DNA of 64,000 nucleotides from Acorus gramineus (GCA_030737835.1 JAUJYN010000029.1:1228871-1292870), one strand, 5' to 3'; counted from the stretch's first letter, positions 1 to 13,800 are shown. The notes: generated from the sequence alone by a model not told the origin. Program-made: numbers and translations.

Positions 1-385
1 CACCTTAGACCTTGCATGCTAGGGATATAGACCCATACATCATGTATAGAGGCCCGTACATGCCTGGACACCATGTCTTGTACTTAAGAGCCTTGATCTA
101 TGCATGCTTTGCTATGATGTATCCATGCCACCTTAGACTTTGTATGCTAGGGATATGCACCCATACATCATGTATAGAGGCCCGTACATGTCTGGACACC
201 ATGTCCTGTACTTAAGAGCCTTGATCTATGCATGTGTTTTGCTATGATGTATCCATGCCACTTAGACTTTGTATGCTAGGGATATGCACACTTATATCAT
301 GTATAGCGGCCTATGCATGCTTAGACACCAATCCGAGCTATGCATGTTCCCATCTAGTTTAATCTAATTAAATCAGAATGTGAGC
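1..385 (+). repeat. Tandem repeat of about 129 bp inside the LTR
   Basis: A unit beginning CACCTTAGAC starts at 1 and recurs near 129 and 256 with small changes, giving about 2.5 copies. The same unit appears inverted in the - strand LTRs at about 12500-12730 and 57945-58240, so the array belongs to the LTR, with copy-number differences between copies. Confidence 0.8.
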
Positions 386-2100
386 ATGCCTTAGTGAATA
401 TTGTAACCTTGTGGTTATGATATATGTCTCCCCGCATCTTAGGGGATTATGCGAGCATATTGTTGTTAGCATGCCTTAGAGAATATTATAATCTCGTTGT
501 TATAATATATGCTTCCCCGCATCTTAGTTATGCGCCCTGGAGGAATTCTGAAGAATTCATGTCATTTGTAGAGTTGAGATCGGTGTCGGCGGATCCAAGA
601 GGATCGCATGCGTGTGGGTAGGCTGTTCTCTTCCCTTTGTTGGATCCGTGTAGGGACTCCTCAGCATTAGACAAGCCGTCCTGACAGAGGGCTCCATCAG
701 TAGGCACCTCCTGATTTGGTTTCGGACTGTGCTGAATCGTGGGAGTAGACCAGGCGAGCTACGGTGTGGATGAGAGGCTATCGGTGGACCAAGGGTGATT
801 AACAGCCTAGTTAGTCCCAAAAGACCATGTTACCCTGTGAGGGTGAGGGTGAGGGTGTGGTGGGTCGGCGATGTAGCGACCCATTGGATTGTGTAGTTGT
901 TGCCACTTAGAGGCTATGAATACTTTGAGGTTAATATGAGTGTGTTGGTTGTTGTTATGCATGTGTGTGATATCTCGATAAGTGAGTATCGAGAGTGGTT
1001 GTTCGAGTTGAGGAGATCGGGTTGTAGATACTACCCGGGAGAGGGTTAACGAATGATGTCGCGAGCGTGGAATCGTTATCCCTATCGTTGGATCTGAGTA
1101 GTGACATCCCCGGCGTTAGACAGGCTGTCCTGACAGAGGGCTCCCATCAGTAGGCACCTCTGATTTTGTTTCGGACTGTGCTGAATCGTGGGAGTATACT
1201 AGGTAAGCTACGGAGCGGGGAGAGGCTACCGGTGGACCAGGGGTGTAAAGCAGTCTAAGTCTCTCCAAAGTCCCAAAATGTCTCCTTTCAGGAGTGAGGG
1301 TGTGGATGAGGCGAAGACGCATCGCCTCGTGATCCATTCGTTGTTCGACCGTTCCCATAGATGTTGGGCCCGGTCTCGTGATCGATGTTGAAGGACATCG
1401 TTGGGCGATTATCTAGATGTAGATGATCCAGTAGTGTGAGTAGACTAGTAAATCCGGGTCTCTTCGACCGACGGCATGATCTCTAGACCAGTAAACCCGG
1501 GTCTCTTCGACCGACGGTATGGTCTCTCCCCCATAAGTCCAAAGGACTCCCTCCGGGAGTGAGGGTGGGGTGATGTTGGTCGCGCCGCCGCGTGACCCAG
1601 TGATCCTTGGGTTTCTATCCATGTTTTTCCTTGAAAAAGGGAACTGATTATGTTTTGAACTGTAGAATGGTGATTGGTTTCCAGCCACTCACTGAGCTTG
1701 TAGCTCACCCCTCGCATACTGTTTCTTTTCAGGGGCAGTGTTGGGCATGGAGCTGGAGCTTTCCTGTGGCGTGGTCTTATGGGCTCGGCGGGTGGCGTGT
1801 GCGAGGCTGTCAGCATTCCTAGAGTCTTTTATGCTTTGTAAATCGTGCATGTGGCACAGGTTGTATTTTCTTTGGTCTAGACTTGGCTTCCACAGGACAT
1901 TGATTGTGTATTCGGGTCTGTGATAATGTTTTTGATTTACAGACATTGTTATATATTATGCTTCCGCTTTTCAGTCAGTTGTCATTATCTTGCTTTGCCG
2001 CCTTGTGTATTGTTGTTGGTGTCCTTATTGACCTCAGGTATTGATAACTGATATTATATATTTATTATTGCCACGTCTCGGGGATGCCTGGGGCTTGACA
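1..2100 (+). mobile_element. Tekay-type LTR, 3' part only
   Basis: This is the downstream (R/U5) part of the window's main LTR family, in + orientation and cut by the window edge. It ends in the family terminus, with the LTR end TGACA at 2096-2100. It contains the palindromic GAATTC pair near 545-560, the acceptor-like TTTTCAG at about 1725-1731 and the tail preceding the GGGGCTTGACA end. It abuts directly, tail to tail, a - strand LTR that lacks about its first 200 bp. No PBS follows, so this is not an intact 5' LTR. Family assignment rests on by-eye similarity to the LTRs of the complete element at 45296-56474. Confidence 0.75.
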
Positions 2101-5100
2101 CAATGTCCTGTGAGAGCCAAGTCTAGTCCAAATAAAATACAACATGTGCCACATGCACGATTTACAATACATAAAATGACTCTAGGACTACTGACAGCCT
2201 CGCACTCGCCACCCGCCGGATAGAACGTTCCACGCACATAAGACCACGCCACAGAGAAGCTCCAGCTCCACGCCCAACACTGCCCGTGAAAAGAAACAGT
2301 ACGCGAGGGGTGAGCTACAAGCTCAATGAGTGGCTAGAAACCAATCACCATTACAACAGTTCAATGTTAAGGCAATTTCCTTTCAAGGAAAACATGGGTG
2401 GAAACCCAATGGATAACAAGGTCACGCGGCGGCACGACCAACCTCACCCTCACCCTCACTCCCAGAGGGAGACTCTTGGGACTCTTGGGGAGAGACCATA
2501 CTATTTGTTGAAGAGACGTGGAATTACTGGTCTACACAACACTATTGGATCATCTACATCGAGATAACTGCCCAACGATGTCTTTGAACATCGATACGTA
2601 ACCGGACCCAACAAGTATGGGAACGGACGAAAATGAATGGGTCACGCGGCAATGTGACTTCACCTCATCCTCATCTTCACCCCTAAGGGTGACACAGGAC
2701 TGTTGAAAGAAAACCTTTTGTTCTACACCCTTTGTCATCCGGTAGCCCTCTCCTGAGTAGCCTCTACCTAGTATACTCCCATGATTAGTACATCTGCTGA
2801 ACGCATCGGTAGTACCTACAGGTGGGAGCCCTCTGTGAGGACAGCTTTAACGTCGGGTAGCTTCAACGCGGATCCGAAGAAGGGGAAAACGATTCCACGC
2901 TCGCAATATCATCTGGTAGCCCTCTCCCGTGTAGCCTCTACCTGTCAGCCTTCCACGATCGGTACATCAGCCAGATATGTACCACGATACGCATCGGTAG
3001 CACCCACAAGTGGTGGCACCCAAATTGGACAGCTTCGACGCAAGGGTATTTCGACGCACGACGATGTCGGGAGGAAGCACCCCACGTTCGCAAAGCGAAC
3101 CCTATGGGCTACGCTTGATAATCACATATCGATCATATCGAATACTCTTGTACTCCCACATGGGTGCGTCGCTCGGACACGAGGGGGTTACCTCTGCTCT
3201 CACGCAGAAATAAGCCCAAGGCATATAACCCAACAGACGGTTCATATAGGCGCCTAGCACGGGTAGGCCTAACTTAATGCCATAGCCACCGGTTTAACAA
3301 AACCGATACAACAAATGAATTCTCCTGAATTCCATTCAAGTGCATCTCACTAATGCAGGGTGGCGATTACATCGCTCGGGCTCTAACTAATGAGGTACAT
3401 CCTAACACCGGGTCGTACCCACGCCTATTTCAGATAGGCCTAATTTGTTTCAACATGCGCATATATATTAAAGGAGAATCATATCATAGCAATGTGCATG
3501 AACCATATGCACGATCACCTAATAATTGACTATAAGGGCATCCCCTAGCATGGATTTACATCATAAACAACAAATCATACAACATGCATACAAGGTATGG
3601 CCCACTTAAACATGCATACAAGGCCATTAATCATATAAGCATACAAGGTATAACTTAAGCATGCGTTGGATATCATCAACTTAAAAGGGAAGGGTTAAGC
3701 GCAATCTCACGCACCAACCGGTGCATGCCATAATCCCAAGCGGGCCTGAGTCAAGTAGGAACCACTTCTACTTACTCAGTTTACGCAAAGAGGGAGGGCG
3801 AGATAGAGAGGGAAAGTCTCATCCTCTTCGGAAGCTAGTCATAGCTTTACCCCAACAAGATGGGTGCAACAACCATACCACTTCCTCCAGTCTTATGACC
3901 AGGGAATATTAAGTATGCACCTGGTTATTAACCCAGGTTTAATCATACTAACATAGGGAGGTAGTACTATAAATAGGGACTACCTAAGGCATGCTTATTC
4001 TATACGTTCATAAAAGCACAGATCACACATGCCCATACATGAAGGGCACATGCATACATAATAATTCACACATGAATATGATACATAGGCAAATATATGG
4101 TAGAAAAGGGGGTTCTACGGAATATACGTGCTATACAAGCCTAGCATGCAAATATCTAGCATATTTAGGGTGCAAAGAAGCCCCATGGATGCGCGATGCA
4201 CGACTACGTGCATCGAGCGCATCCCGAAGGGTTGGGTTGGATCGAACCACTCACCGCAACCCGGGTTGATGCGTGACCGATCGCCTAGATCTTCAAGACA
4301 AGGGTATCCAATTTGGTGAGTAAAATCACATTAAAACACTTAGAATTTAACTAGAAATACCAAAGACTTAGACATGCACACATATGGGCTCGCACGCATG
4401 CGAGCACGCATGTACGCACGCATGCCTGAGTGCCCCAGCACCTACCCTAGCCCTCGGGCAGCCACACGCGTGGACCCGCACTCGTACGCACGTGCGCACG
4501 CGCCCCCATGCCCGCTGGCGCCCTACCTCAATCCTAGACGCGCTACCACGCGCGCACGCACTCTCGCGCACACCCGCCTGCACAGTTCTACGAGCACGCC
4601 TACGCGCGCACGCGCTCGGACAGACCCGCACGCGCCTTCAACCAACTGTAACCCCTACCCAGCCCCCCTCACACACCCTAACCCAACAGCCCAGCATGCA
4701 TGACCTCCCAACACACCCAAATGTGCTATAAATCAACAAAGAAGAGGGAAAAATAACTCACCAAGGGAGGGGGAGGGAAGGGGGAGATGTGGGGGCTCTC
4801 AAGCACGCCCTGACCACCTCGACCGTCACCACCACTACCACCACCTCAGCTTGGGTGCTCTTCTTCTTGGCTGAAACCAAGGGGGGAATCATGAGAGGGA
4901 GCATGAGAGAGTAGGGGATGGAGAAGGAAAAGAAACAACAACTCTTACTTAGACACACCTTCTTGCACTTCCTTCTGCATCTTCTCCTTCATTTTGCTTC
5001 TTCCTCCTCCTTCTTCACACACAAAGAGGGGAAAAAGAGACCAAGAGAGGTAGAGAAAGAGATCCACGAAATGGGAGAGAGGGGGAGAGAGAGAGGACAA

Positions 5101-5475
5101 AAATGTCATTTTTATGCCCAAATAGTGTCTAGGGGTGACCATAAGGGGGTGGTGAGGTTAGGGTTAGGCTCACCCTCACTCAACCACTCATTTTTTCTTT
5201 ATTGGGAAGCGTGTGGAGAAGCACCACACCCTCGAAAATATCTCACCCACCAAAACCCAGTAACGGCCAAACCCGTATGCGATTCGGAACTGCATATTTT
5301 TCAAAACGTTACCGGAATTTGATAAATTTTTTATGGGTAGTACAAAATGGTACCAGGACCTATAATATGCAGTTAGATTTTCAATCAGAGCACTCAAACT
5401 CTTGCTGGTAGTTAAAAGCCAAAATTTGAGCGACTCCGATCGAAAAATAAGGCTCCGAATGACATAGGTATAACA
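2101..5475 (-). mobile_element. Tekay-type 3' LTR, 5'-edge (U3) end intact
   Basis: This is a - strand LTR copy. On the + strand its right end reads ATAACA at 5475 and is followed by a polypurine tract and decayed pol, so it is the 3' LTR of a - strand element. Its left end lacks about 200 bp compared with the copy starting at 40193. It holds the CpG-rich block (about 4380-4650), a donor-like site near 4755 (reverse GGTGAGT), a mini-exon at about 4255-4290 and a second donor near 4254. The far acceptor near 2285 has lost its AG (TTTTCAC instead of TTTTCAG). Confidence 0.75.
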
Positions 5476-5489
5476 TTCTCCCTCCCTTA
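5476..5489 (-). other. Polypurine tract of the 2101-6890 element
   Basis: Read on the - strand this is TAAGGGAGGGAGAA immediately before the LTR start TGTTA. That is the position where the plus-strand primer of an LTR retrotransposon lies. Confidence 0.7.
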
Positions 5490-6890
5490 GGAAATTTAGT
5501 CCTTAAAATTTAAGGAAACCCAAAGGGAAGATCAAATGTAGAATGTATCACGCATCGGGCCCCTTTTTGCTCCCAAGTGGCCTATGCACCAGACTGGCGC
5601 TACTGACACACTTTAATCAAAGGAATGATCTTAGTGGGGAGCCTCTTCTCACGTTGGTCCTTGATCTCGATCCACTACTCCATGAATGACAAATCCAGCT
5701 TGAGGATGAGGCGGCCGAATGGAATGACATGAGCAGGATCGTGGGCATAACGCCTCAGCTATGAGACAAGAATGACGTCGTGGGGATGAGCTAGTTGTGG
5801 GGGAAAGGCTACAAGACAAGCCACCTCCCCAATCCACTCAAGGATGTGAACCGGTCCGATGAAGGGCCGACTCAGCTTGCCCTGAACGTCGAAATGGAGG
5901 ATGCCGTTAAACCGGGACCCTTCAAGAAAACATGGTCACCAAATCCGAAGGTAGGCTCCTGGCGACGATGACCTGCGTAGCCCTTCTATTGGTTCCGAGA
6001 GGTGCAGATGCACACACGAACCATATTGGCCACTGCAAGGTAAAATAATTAACTTATGGCCCCTCCAACCGGCGTTCCCCAAACCGTCCTTACATAAGAG
6101 AGGTATAAAATTGCGCTCGTAGAGTGCCTTTTCAGTTCCATCTGGATGCTTGAATGGCAGTCGTCTTGCAGGCATACCCCCACAAATGGGTGGTGCCTCA
6201 CCCAACTGCCCTTATCATCGAGCACGCAAGCAATTAGTATGTCCTCCAAGGTCTGAATCATCCTCATTGCTTGGCCATCCGTTGGCGGTGAAACGCTGTA
6301 CTTAAATGGAGGCACGCACCAAAGCCTGCTGAAGGCTACGCCAGCACCCTGAAGTAACCCTCGCGTCTCAACCTGAAATAGTGCCGACCGGAGTGCCATG
6401 TAGACGAACAATTGCTAAGGCGAATACCCGCATCAAGGCATCTAGAGACTCAGTCAGTCAGATAGGGAGGGAAACGCGGACTTAGTTAGTCGGTCAATAA
6501 TCACCTAGACGGCGTCGCGACCTGAACATGACTTTAGCGAGTCCGAAACAATCCATGATCACCCACTCCCATGTCCACTGAGGAATCTTGATGGACTGAC
6601 GCTTTCCATTGCGTTGATGATTCTCGAACATTGCCTGAGGGCATGCCAACCAAGGGGCAACGAAGTTACTCATATCGCCTTTACATTGACAACCTCAACG
6701 AAGACTACCTCAGAGTAGTCGACGAAGACCCAATAAAACTTTTAAGATCCCCGAAGGCTTCCGGCGCATTCGTCAACCTTGACGGCAGTACTTAGAACTC
6801 GTAGTGCCCGAAACGGTCACGAGGAATGCCCGACTCTGGAATCTCCAATTAGGGGTACCCTGCACGAAGATCGATCTAAGAGAAGACACT
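5490..6890 (-). pseudogene. Decayed Ty3/gypsy pol (RT to chromodomain)
   Basis: This - strand remnant is a shortened, frame-broken pol. Near 5610-5720 it matches the chromodomain region of the complete element. Near 6200-6420 it matches the integrase C-terminal and HPQTDGQ-type region. Near 6740-6880 it matches reverse transcriptase just upstream of the FGLTNAP segment. About 1.4 kb remains where the complete element has about 2.6 kb for the same span, so there are internal deletions. It stops abruptly inside RT where a + strand LTR begins at 6891. No frame is open over more than about 120 codons. It shares variant chromodomain residues with the remnant at 15446-16031, so both belong to one older subfamily. 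Confidence 0.7.
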
Positions 6891-9800
6891 TGTTATGCCT
6901 GTGTCATTTGGAGCCATTTCAGTTAAGCCTTGGTCACATCTAGGTCATGCAGGGCCTTTTTCTTTTTCGGTCGGAGTCGCTAAAATTTTGGCTTTTAGCC
7001 ACCTGTAGGAGTTGGAGTACTCTGATTGAAAATCTAACTGCATATTATGGGTCCTGGTACTATTTCGTACTACCCATAAAAATTTTATCGAATTCTAGTA
7101 ACGTTTTGAAAAATATACAGTTCTGAACCGTATCCGGGTTTTGAGAGTTCCTGGTTGGTCGAATAGTGCGAGATATTTTGAGGATGTGGTGACCTTTGGT
7201 AACCTTACCCCCCTTTGCTTAGTGGTGAAGCAACCACTTGGTTAGTTAGTATGTGAGTGGGTGAGCCTAACCCTAACCTCACCCCCCCCTTATGGTCACC
7301 CTAGACACTATTTGGGCATGAAAAAGACATTTTTGCCCTCTCTCCCTCCCCCCCTCACTCCCATTTCGTGGAAGACTTTCTCTCCCTCTCTTGGTCTCTT
7401 TTTTTCCCCTCTATGTGTGTGGAGAAGGAGGAGGAAGAAGCAAATGAAAGAGAAGGTGAAGAAGGAAGCACAAGAAGGTGTTTGTGCAAGTAGTTGTTGT
7501 TGTTGATTCTCTTCTCTCAAGCTCCCTTTTATGCCCTTCTTTTCCTCTGTTTTTCAGCCAAGAAGGGCTGGTGGAGAGGCTGAAGAGGAGGTGTTGTGGT
7601 GGTGGTGGTGGTTGAGATGGTCGTGGGTGCGTCGAGAGCCCCGCATCTCCGTCTTTCCCTTCCCTTCTTTTGGTAAGTCCTCTTCCCCTTCTTTTCTAAA
7701 TTTTAATGGCTGTTGGGATGGTTGGGGAGGTCTTGCATGCTAGGTAGTTGAGTTAGGGTGTGTGACGGGGGTTGGGGAGGGGTGTTGGGTGGCTAGGCAC
7801 GCGCGCCGGGCTGTTCACTCGCGTGCGTGCACAGGCGCGCGTGCAGAGGGGCACAGGCAAGTGCAGTCGGGCGCAGGCGGGCATGCAGGATGGCGCGCGG
7901 TGCGGCGGAGCAAGCGCGTAGGTTCGTGCGGACGCTGGCAGTGCGTGCGGTGCACACGGGTTGTGTGCGCGAGTGTGTGAGGACGCACGCGGGGCAGGTC
8001 CTCTAGGCACGCCTGGGCATGTAGCAGGGTGCCAGTGCGCGCGCGCGCGTGCGTGCGTGCGCCTACAGGGGCACGCGCGGGGCTGCCCAGGGGCTCGGGT
8101 AGGTGCTGGGGCACTCAGGCATGCGTGCGTACGCGCGTGCTCGCATGCGTGCGAGCCCGTATGCGTGCATGTCTAAGTCTTTGGCATTTCTAGTAATTTC
8201 TAAGTGTTATAATGTGATGTTACTCACCAAATTTGATGCCCTTACCTTGCAGATCTCGTTGGATGGGACGCGCGAGGTCCCGGGTTGCGGTGAGTGGTTT
8301 GATCCAATCCCCCCCCCCTCGGGCTGCGCTCGACGCGCGTAGTCATGCGTCGCGCATCGATGGGGCACCCTAGCTATATTACTTGTGTAGATAAGTAGTA
8401 TGGCCATGCTTAAACTATAATATGTTAGATATCTTGCATGCTAGGCTTATATTGCATGTATTGTATCCATGTATGAATGATTGTATCGCATGCACCCCTC
8501 TAGTATGGGCATGTATTCTGTAATGTGTATGGATGTATAGAATATGGCATGCCTTAGGTAGTATTGTAATACTACTCCCACCATATTAATTGGAATATCC
8601 AGCATGATTAAGTCCGGGTTAATAACGGGCACCTGCCTAATATTCCCTTGTGATAAGACTCGAGGGCGTGGTGTAGTTGTTGCGCCCATGCTAATGGGGC
8701 AAAGCTATGACCAACTTCAAGAGATGATGATCTCTCTCTTGCCCTCTCCCTCTGCACGAACTGAGTAAGTAGAGGCGATTTCCTACTTGACTCGGGTTCG
8801 TTTGGAATATTGGCATGCACCTGTTAGTGCGCGAGATCGCGCTTGACCCTTCCCTTTTAAATTGGTGATATCCAACGCATGCTTAAGTTATGCCATGTAT
8901 GCATGTTGTATGATTTGTTGTCTATGATGTAAATCCATGCTAGGTAGTATCCCTATAATTATTTGTTAGGTTATCGTGCATGTAGTTCATGTACATAACT
9001 AAGATATAATTCTCCTGGATATATATGCACATGTTAAAACTGATTAGGCCTATCTGAAGTAGGCGTGGGTATGACCCGTTGTCGGGTTGTACCTTATTAG
9101 TTAGAGCGCTAGAAATGTAATCGCCCCCGTGCATCCGAGCAATGCACTCGTTTGGAATTCAGGAGAATTCATTATCTTATTTGTTTCTTTAAGCCAGTAG
9201 TTGTGGCATTAAGCTAGGCCTACCCGTGCTAGGCTTGTATATGAACCGCCTGTTGGGTTATGTGTCTTGGGATTATTTCTGCGTGAGAGCAGAGGCAACC
9301 CCCCTTGTGTCCAAGCGATGCAACCTTGTGGGAGTACAATAGTATTTTATATCATCGATATATGATTATCGAGAGTAGTTATTTTTCCATTGGGTTTGCT
9401 TTGTGAACATTGAGTGTTTCCTCCCAATGTCGTCCGTGTTGAAGCGGCCCGGGTTGTAGCTGTCTTGACAGAGGGCCCCCACCTGTAGGTACTATCGATG
9501 CATGCGGTAAGATGTATTGATCATGGGGGTATACCAGGTACAGACTACCCGTGAGAGGGCTAACGAATGATATTGCGAGCGTGGAATCGTTCTCCCCTTC
9601 GTTGGATCTGTGTAGGAACTCCCTTGCGTTGGAAAAGCTTTCCTGACAGAGGGCTCAAATCCGTAGGTACTACCGATGCGTTCAGGAGCGTACTGATCGT
9701 GGGAGTATACCAGGTAGAGACTACTCGGGGAAAGGGCTACCGGTGGACCAAGGTGTAGAGGAGTCTAATCTCTCTAAAAGTCCTATGTCACCTCTAAAGG

Positions 9801-10684
9801 GTGAGGGTGAGGATGAGGTGAAGACACATCGCCGCATGACCCATTCGTTGTTCGTCCGTTCCCATAGTTGTTGGGTTCGGTTGTGTATCGATGTTCAAAT
9901 ATATCGTTGGACAGTTATCTCGATGTAGATGATCCAGTAGTGTTGTGTAGACCAGTAATTCCGAATCTCTTCGACCAATGGTATGGTCTCTCCCCAAAAG
10001 TCCCAAGAGTCTCCCTCCGGGAGTGAGGGTGAGGGTGAGGTTGGTGATCCAGTAGTGTTGTGTGGACTCTTCGACCAACGGTATGGTCTCTCCCCAAAAG
10101 TCCCAAGAGTCTTCCTTCGGGAGTGAGGGTGAGGGCGAGGTTGGTCGCGCCGCCGCGTGACATTGTTATCCATTGGGTTTCCACCCATGTTTTCCTTGAA
10201 AGGAAATTGCCTTAACATTGAACTGTTGTAATGGTGATTGGTTTCTAGCCACTCACTGAGCTTGTAGCTCACCCCTCACATACTGTTTCTTTTCAGGGGC
10301 AGTGTTGGGCGTGAAGCTGGAGCTTCCCTGTGGCGTGGTCTTATGTGCGTGGAGCGTTCTTCCGGCGGGTGGCGAGTGCGAGGCTGTCAGCAGTCCTAGA
10401 GTCATTTTATGTATTGTAAATCGTGCATGTGGCACAGATTGTATTTTATTTGGACTAGACTTGGCTCTCACAGGACATTGATTGTATATTCAAGTCTGTA
10501 ATGATATTTTTTGTTTACAGACTTATTGATATTTTATGCTTCCGTCTTTTCAGTTGAGTTATCAGTTATCATTGCTTTGCCAGCTTGTGTGTTATTTATT
10601 GGAGTCATTGTTGACCTCTTGTACTTGATAGCTGATACTTTATATATTACCATGTCTCGAGGATGGCTGCCCTGGGGCGTGACA
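6891..10684 (+). mobile_element. Tekay-type LTR, both termini present
   Basis: Starts TGTTATGCC and ends GGGGCGTGACA, about 3.8 kb. It has the full internal order: start region, GGT-repeat leader, donor TTTTG/GTAAGT at 7673, CpG-rich block about 7790-8175, acceptor CTTGCAG ending 8252, mini-exon 8253-8289, donor GTGAGT at 8290, GAATTC palindrome near 9155, and acceptor TTTTCAG ending 10296. The flanks are ACACT and CACCC, so there is no matching target-site duplication. No primer-binding site follows. It may be one end of a rearranged element rather than a clean solo LTR. Confidence 0.8.
8253..8289 (+). other. Predicted LTR mini-exon (37 nt)
   Basis: Bounded by CCTTACCTTGCAG on the left and GTGAGTGG on the right, both good matches to plant 3' and 5' splice-site consensus. 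The same segment occurs in the other LTR copies. This is inference from consensus and conservation only, with no transcript evidence. Confidence 0.5.
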
Positions 10685-10816
10685 CACCCAATCCTGATCG
10701 TACGCATCACCACTCGCTACAACACCTTCCAACTGAGAGGAAAAAGCAATCATCAAATAGATGTTTAAAAGGTATTCCTTGACTGTGAAAAAGAACCCCT
10801 TGGGAGGGCATCATGA
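10685..10816. mobile_element. Left flank of the LTR that received the solo LTR
   Basis: Only the last about 25 bp before 10816 (CTTGGGAGGGCATCATGA) clearly match the LTR family, as in 46329-46348. The rest I do not recognise. With 14357-15445 it forms the interrupted host of the solo LTR. Confidence 0.5.
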
Positions 10817-13800
10817 TGTCACGCCCCAGGCGTCCCCGGGACGCGGCAATAATAATATGTAATATCAGCTATCAATACCTGAGGTCAATAAGGACACCAA
10901 CAACAATACACAAGGCGGCAAAGCAAGATAATGATAACTGACTGAAAAGCGGAAGCATAATATATAACAATGTCTGTAAATCAAAAACATTATTACAGAC
11001 CCGAATACACAATCAATGTCCTGTGGAAGCCAAGTCTAGACCAAAGAAAATACAACCTGTGCCACATGCACGATTTACAAAGCATAAAAGACTCTAGGAA
11101 TGCTGACAGCCTCGCACTCGCCCCTGTCGGAAGAACGCTCCACGCCCATAGGACCACGCCACAGGAAAGCTCCAGCTCCACGCCCAACACTGCCCCTGAA
11201 AGAAACAGTAGTATGCGAGGCTGGAAACCAATCACCATTCTACAGATCAATACCTAAATCAGCTCCCTTTTTCAAGGAAAAACATGGGTAGAAACCCAAG
11301 GATCACAGGGTCACGCGGCGGCGCGACCAACCACACCCCCACCCTCACTCCCGGCGGAGTCTTTTGGGACTTATGGGGAGAGACCATACCGTCGGTCGAA
11401 GAGACCCGGATTTACTGGTCTAGAGACCATGCCATTGGTCGAAGAGTCCCGATTTACTGCTCTAGGGACCATGCCGTCGATCGAAGAGACCTGGATTTAC
11501 TGGTCCATTCAACACTACTGGATCATCTACATCTAGATAATCGCCCATCGATGTCCTTCAACATCCATCACGAGACCGGACCCAACATCTATGGGAACGG
11601 TCGAACAACGAATGGGTCACGAGGCGACGCGTCTTCGCCTTATCCACACCCTCACTCCTGAAAGGAGACATTTTGGACTTTGGGAGAGACTTAGACTGCT
11701 TTACACCCCTGGTCCACCGGTAGCCTCTCCTCCACACCGTAGCTCGCCTGGTCTACTCCCACGATTCAGCACAGTCCGAAACCAAATCAGGAGGTGCCTA
11801 CTGATGGGAGCCCTCTGTCAGGACGGCCTGTCTAACGCTGAGGATGTCACTACTCGGATCCAACGAAGGGGAGAACGATTCCACGCTCGCGACATCATTC
11901 AATAACCAACCTCAGATTATTTATAGCCTCTAAGTGGCAATAACTACACAATCCAATGGGTCGCTACATTGCGGACCCACCACACCCTCACCCTCACCCT
12001 CACAGGGTAACATGGTCTTTTGGGACTGACTAGGCTGTTAATCACCCTTGGTCCACCGATAGCCTCTCCTCCACACCGTAGCTCGCCTGGTCTACTCCCA
12101 CGATTCAGCACAGTCCGAAACCAAATCAGGAGGTGCCTACTGATGGGAGCCCTCTGTCAGGACGGCCTGTCTAACGCTGAGGAGTCCCTACACGGATCCA
12201 ACGAAGGAAGAGAAACAGCCTACCCACACGGATACGATCCAATTGGATCCGCCGACACCGATCTCAACTCTACTAATGACATGAATTCTTCATAATTCCT
12301 CCAGGGCGCATAACTAAGATGCGGGGAGACACATATTATAACAACGAGGTTATAATATTCTCTAAGGCATGCTTGCAACTAAATGCTCACATAATCCCCT
12401 AAGATGCGGGGAGACATATATCATAACCACAAGGTTACAATATTCTTTAAAGCATGCTCACATTCTGATTTAATTAGATTAAACTAGATGGGAACATGCA
12501 TAGCTCGGGGATTGGTGTCTAAGCATGCATAGGCCGCTATACATGATATAAGGGTGCATATCCCTGGCATACAAAGTCTAAGGTGACATGAATACATCAT
12601 AGCAAAACATGCATAGACCAAGGCTCTTAAGTACAGGACATGGCGTCCAGGCATGTACGGGCCTCTATACATGATGTATGGGTGTATATCCCTAGCATGC
12701 AAGGTCTAAGGTGGCATGGATATATCATAATAATCAGGCATGCACAGGTGTCTACATATTTTAGCTAGGGGCCCCCATCGATGCGCGACGCGCGTCTATG
12801 CGGGTCAAGCGCATCCCTAGAGAGGGGGGGGGGGGAGATTGGAATCGAACCACTCACCTTAACAACCTGGGACCTCGCGCATCCCATCTGACGAGATCTG
12901 CAAGATAGGGGCATCCAACTGGTGAGAAACAACACAATTTATACAAAGAAATGATTAGAAATACCCCATACTCGGACAAGCATGCATACGGGCTCGCACG
13001 CATGCGAGCACGCACGTACGCACGCGAGTCCGAGTGCCCCGACACCTACCCGAACCCTTGGGCAGCCACACGCATGGCCCCCCGCATGCGCACCCACGAA
13101 TGCGCACGCACGCACGCACCCCAGCACCATCGACGCACTGCCGCGCGCCTGCCCGCGAGCCCAGACGCGCTACCGCATGCGCGAGCACGCTCGCGCGCAC
13201 CCACGTGCATCGCGCGTCCAGCCCAGCGCGCCCCCGCACGCACTGCGCCCCTCGCATAGCACCCCGCGCACGCCCCAGCACGCGCACGCACGCACACGCA
13301 CGCACGCGCGCGCACTGGTCCCCAGCCCCGCGCCCAGGCGCCCGCACGCGCCTGCGCGCCCGACTGTGCCTGCCAGTGCCCGCTTGCGCGTGCACGCGCG
13401 CAGACTGCGCCCAGCACACGCCCAAGCCATCCTAACCTCATTTTAGCCCTTCCCAACGCCTCACACACACCCTAACATCTCTACCTAGCATGAATGACTT
13501 TCCCACAACCCCCTTTAAGCCAAGAAAACCAAGAAAAGAAGGGGAGGAGCTCACCTTGGAGGGGGAACAAAAGGGGGAGGTTCGGGGGCCCTCGACGCAC
13601 CCGCGACCACCTCAACCGCCACCACCCACACCACCATCTTCAGCCCTCCTCAGCCTCTTCCATGGCTGCAAATCAGGGGGGGGGGATTCATGCAAAGAGA
13701 GCTTGAGAGAGGGAAGAACAAACAACAACAACACAAGAACCAACTTCCCCTTCTTCCTTCACCTCCACCTTCTCTTCTTCTCTTTGTGTCATTTAATCAA

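Noticed and set aside
7531..7743. Frames with runs of Trp or Val (also 16604-16855)
   Set aside because: They come from the GGT/GTG microsatellite of the LTR leader. The run reads differently in each copy and frame, so there is no protein-level conservation.
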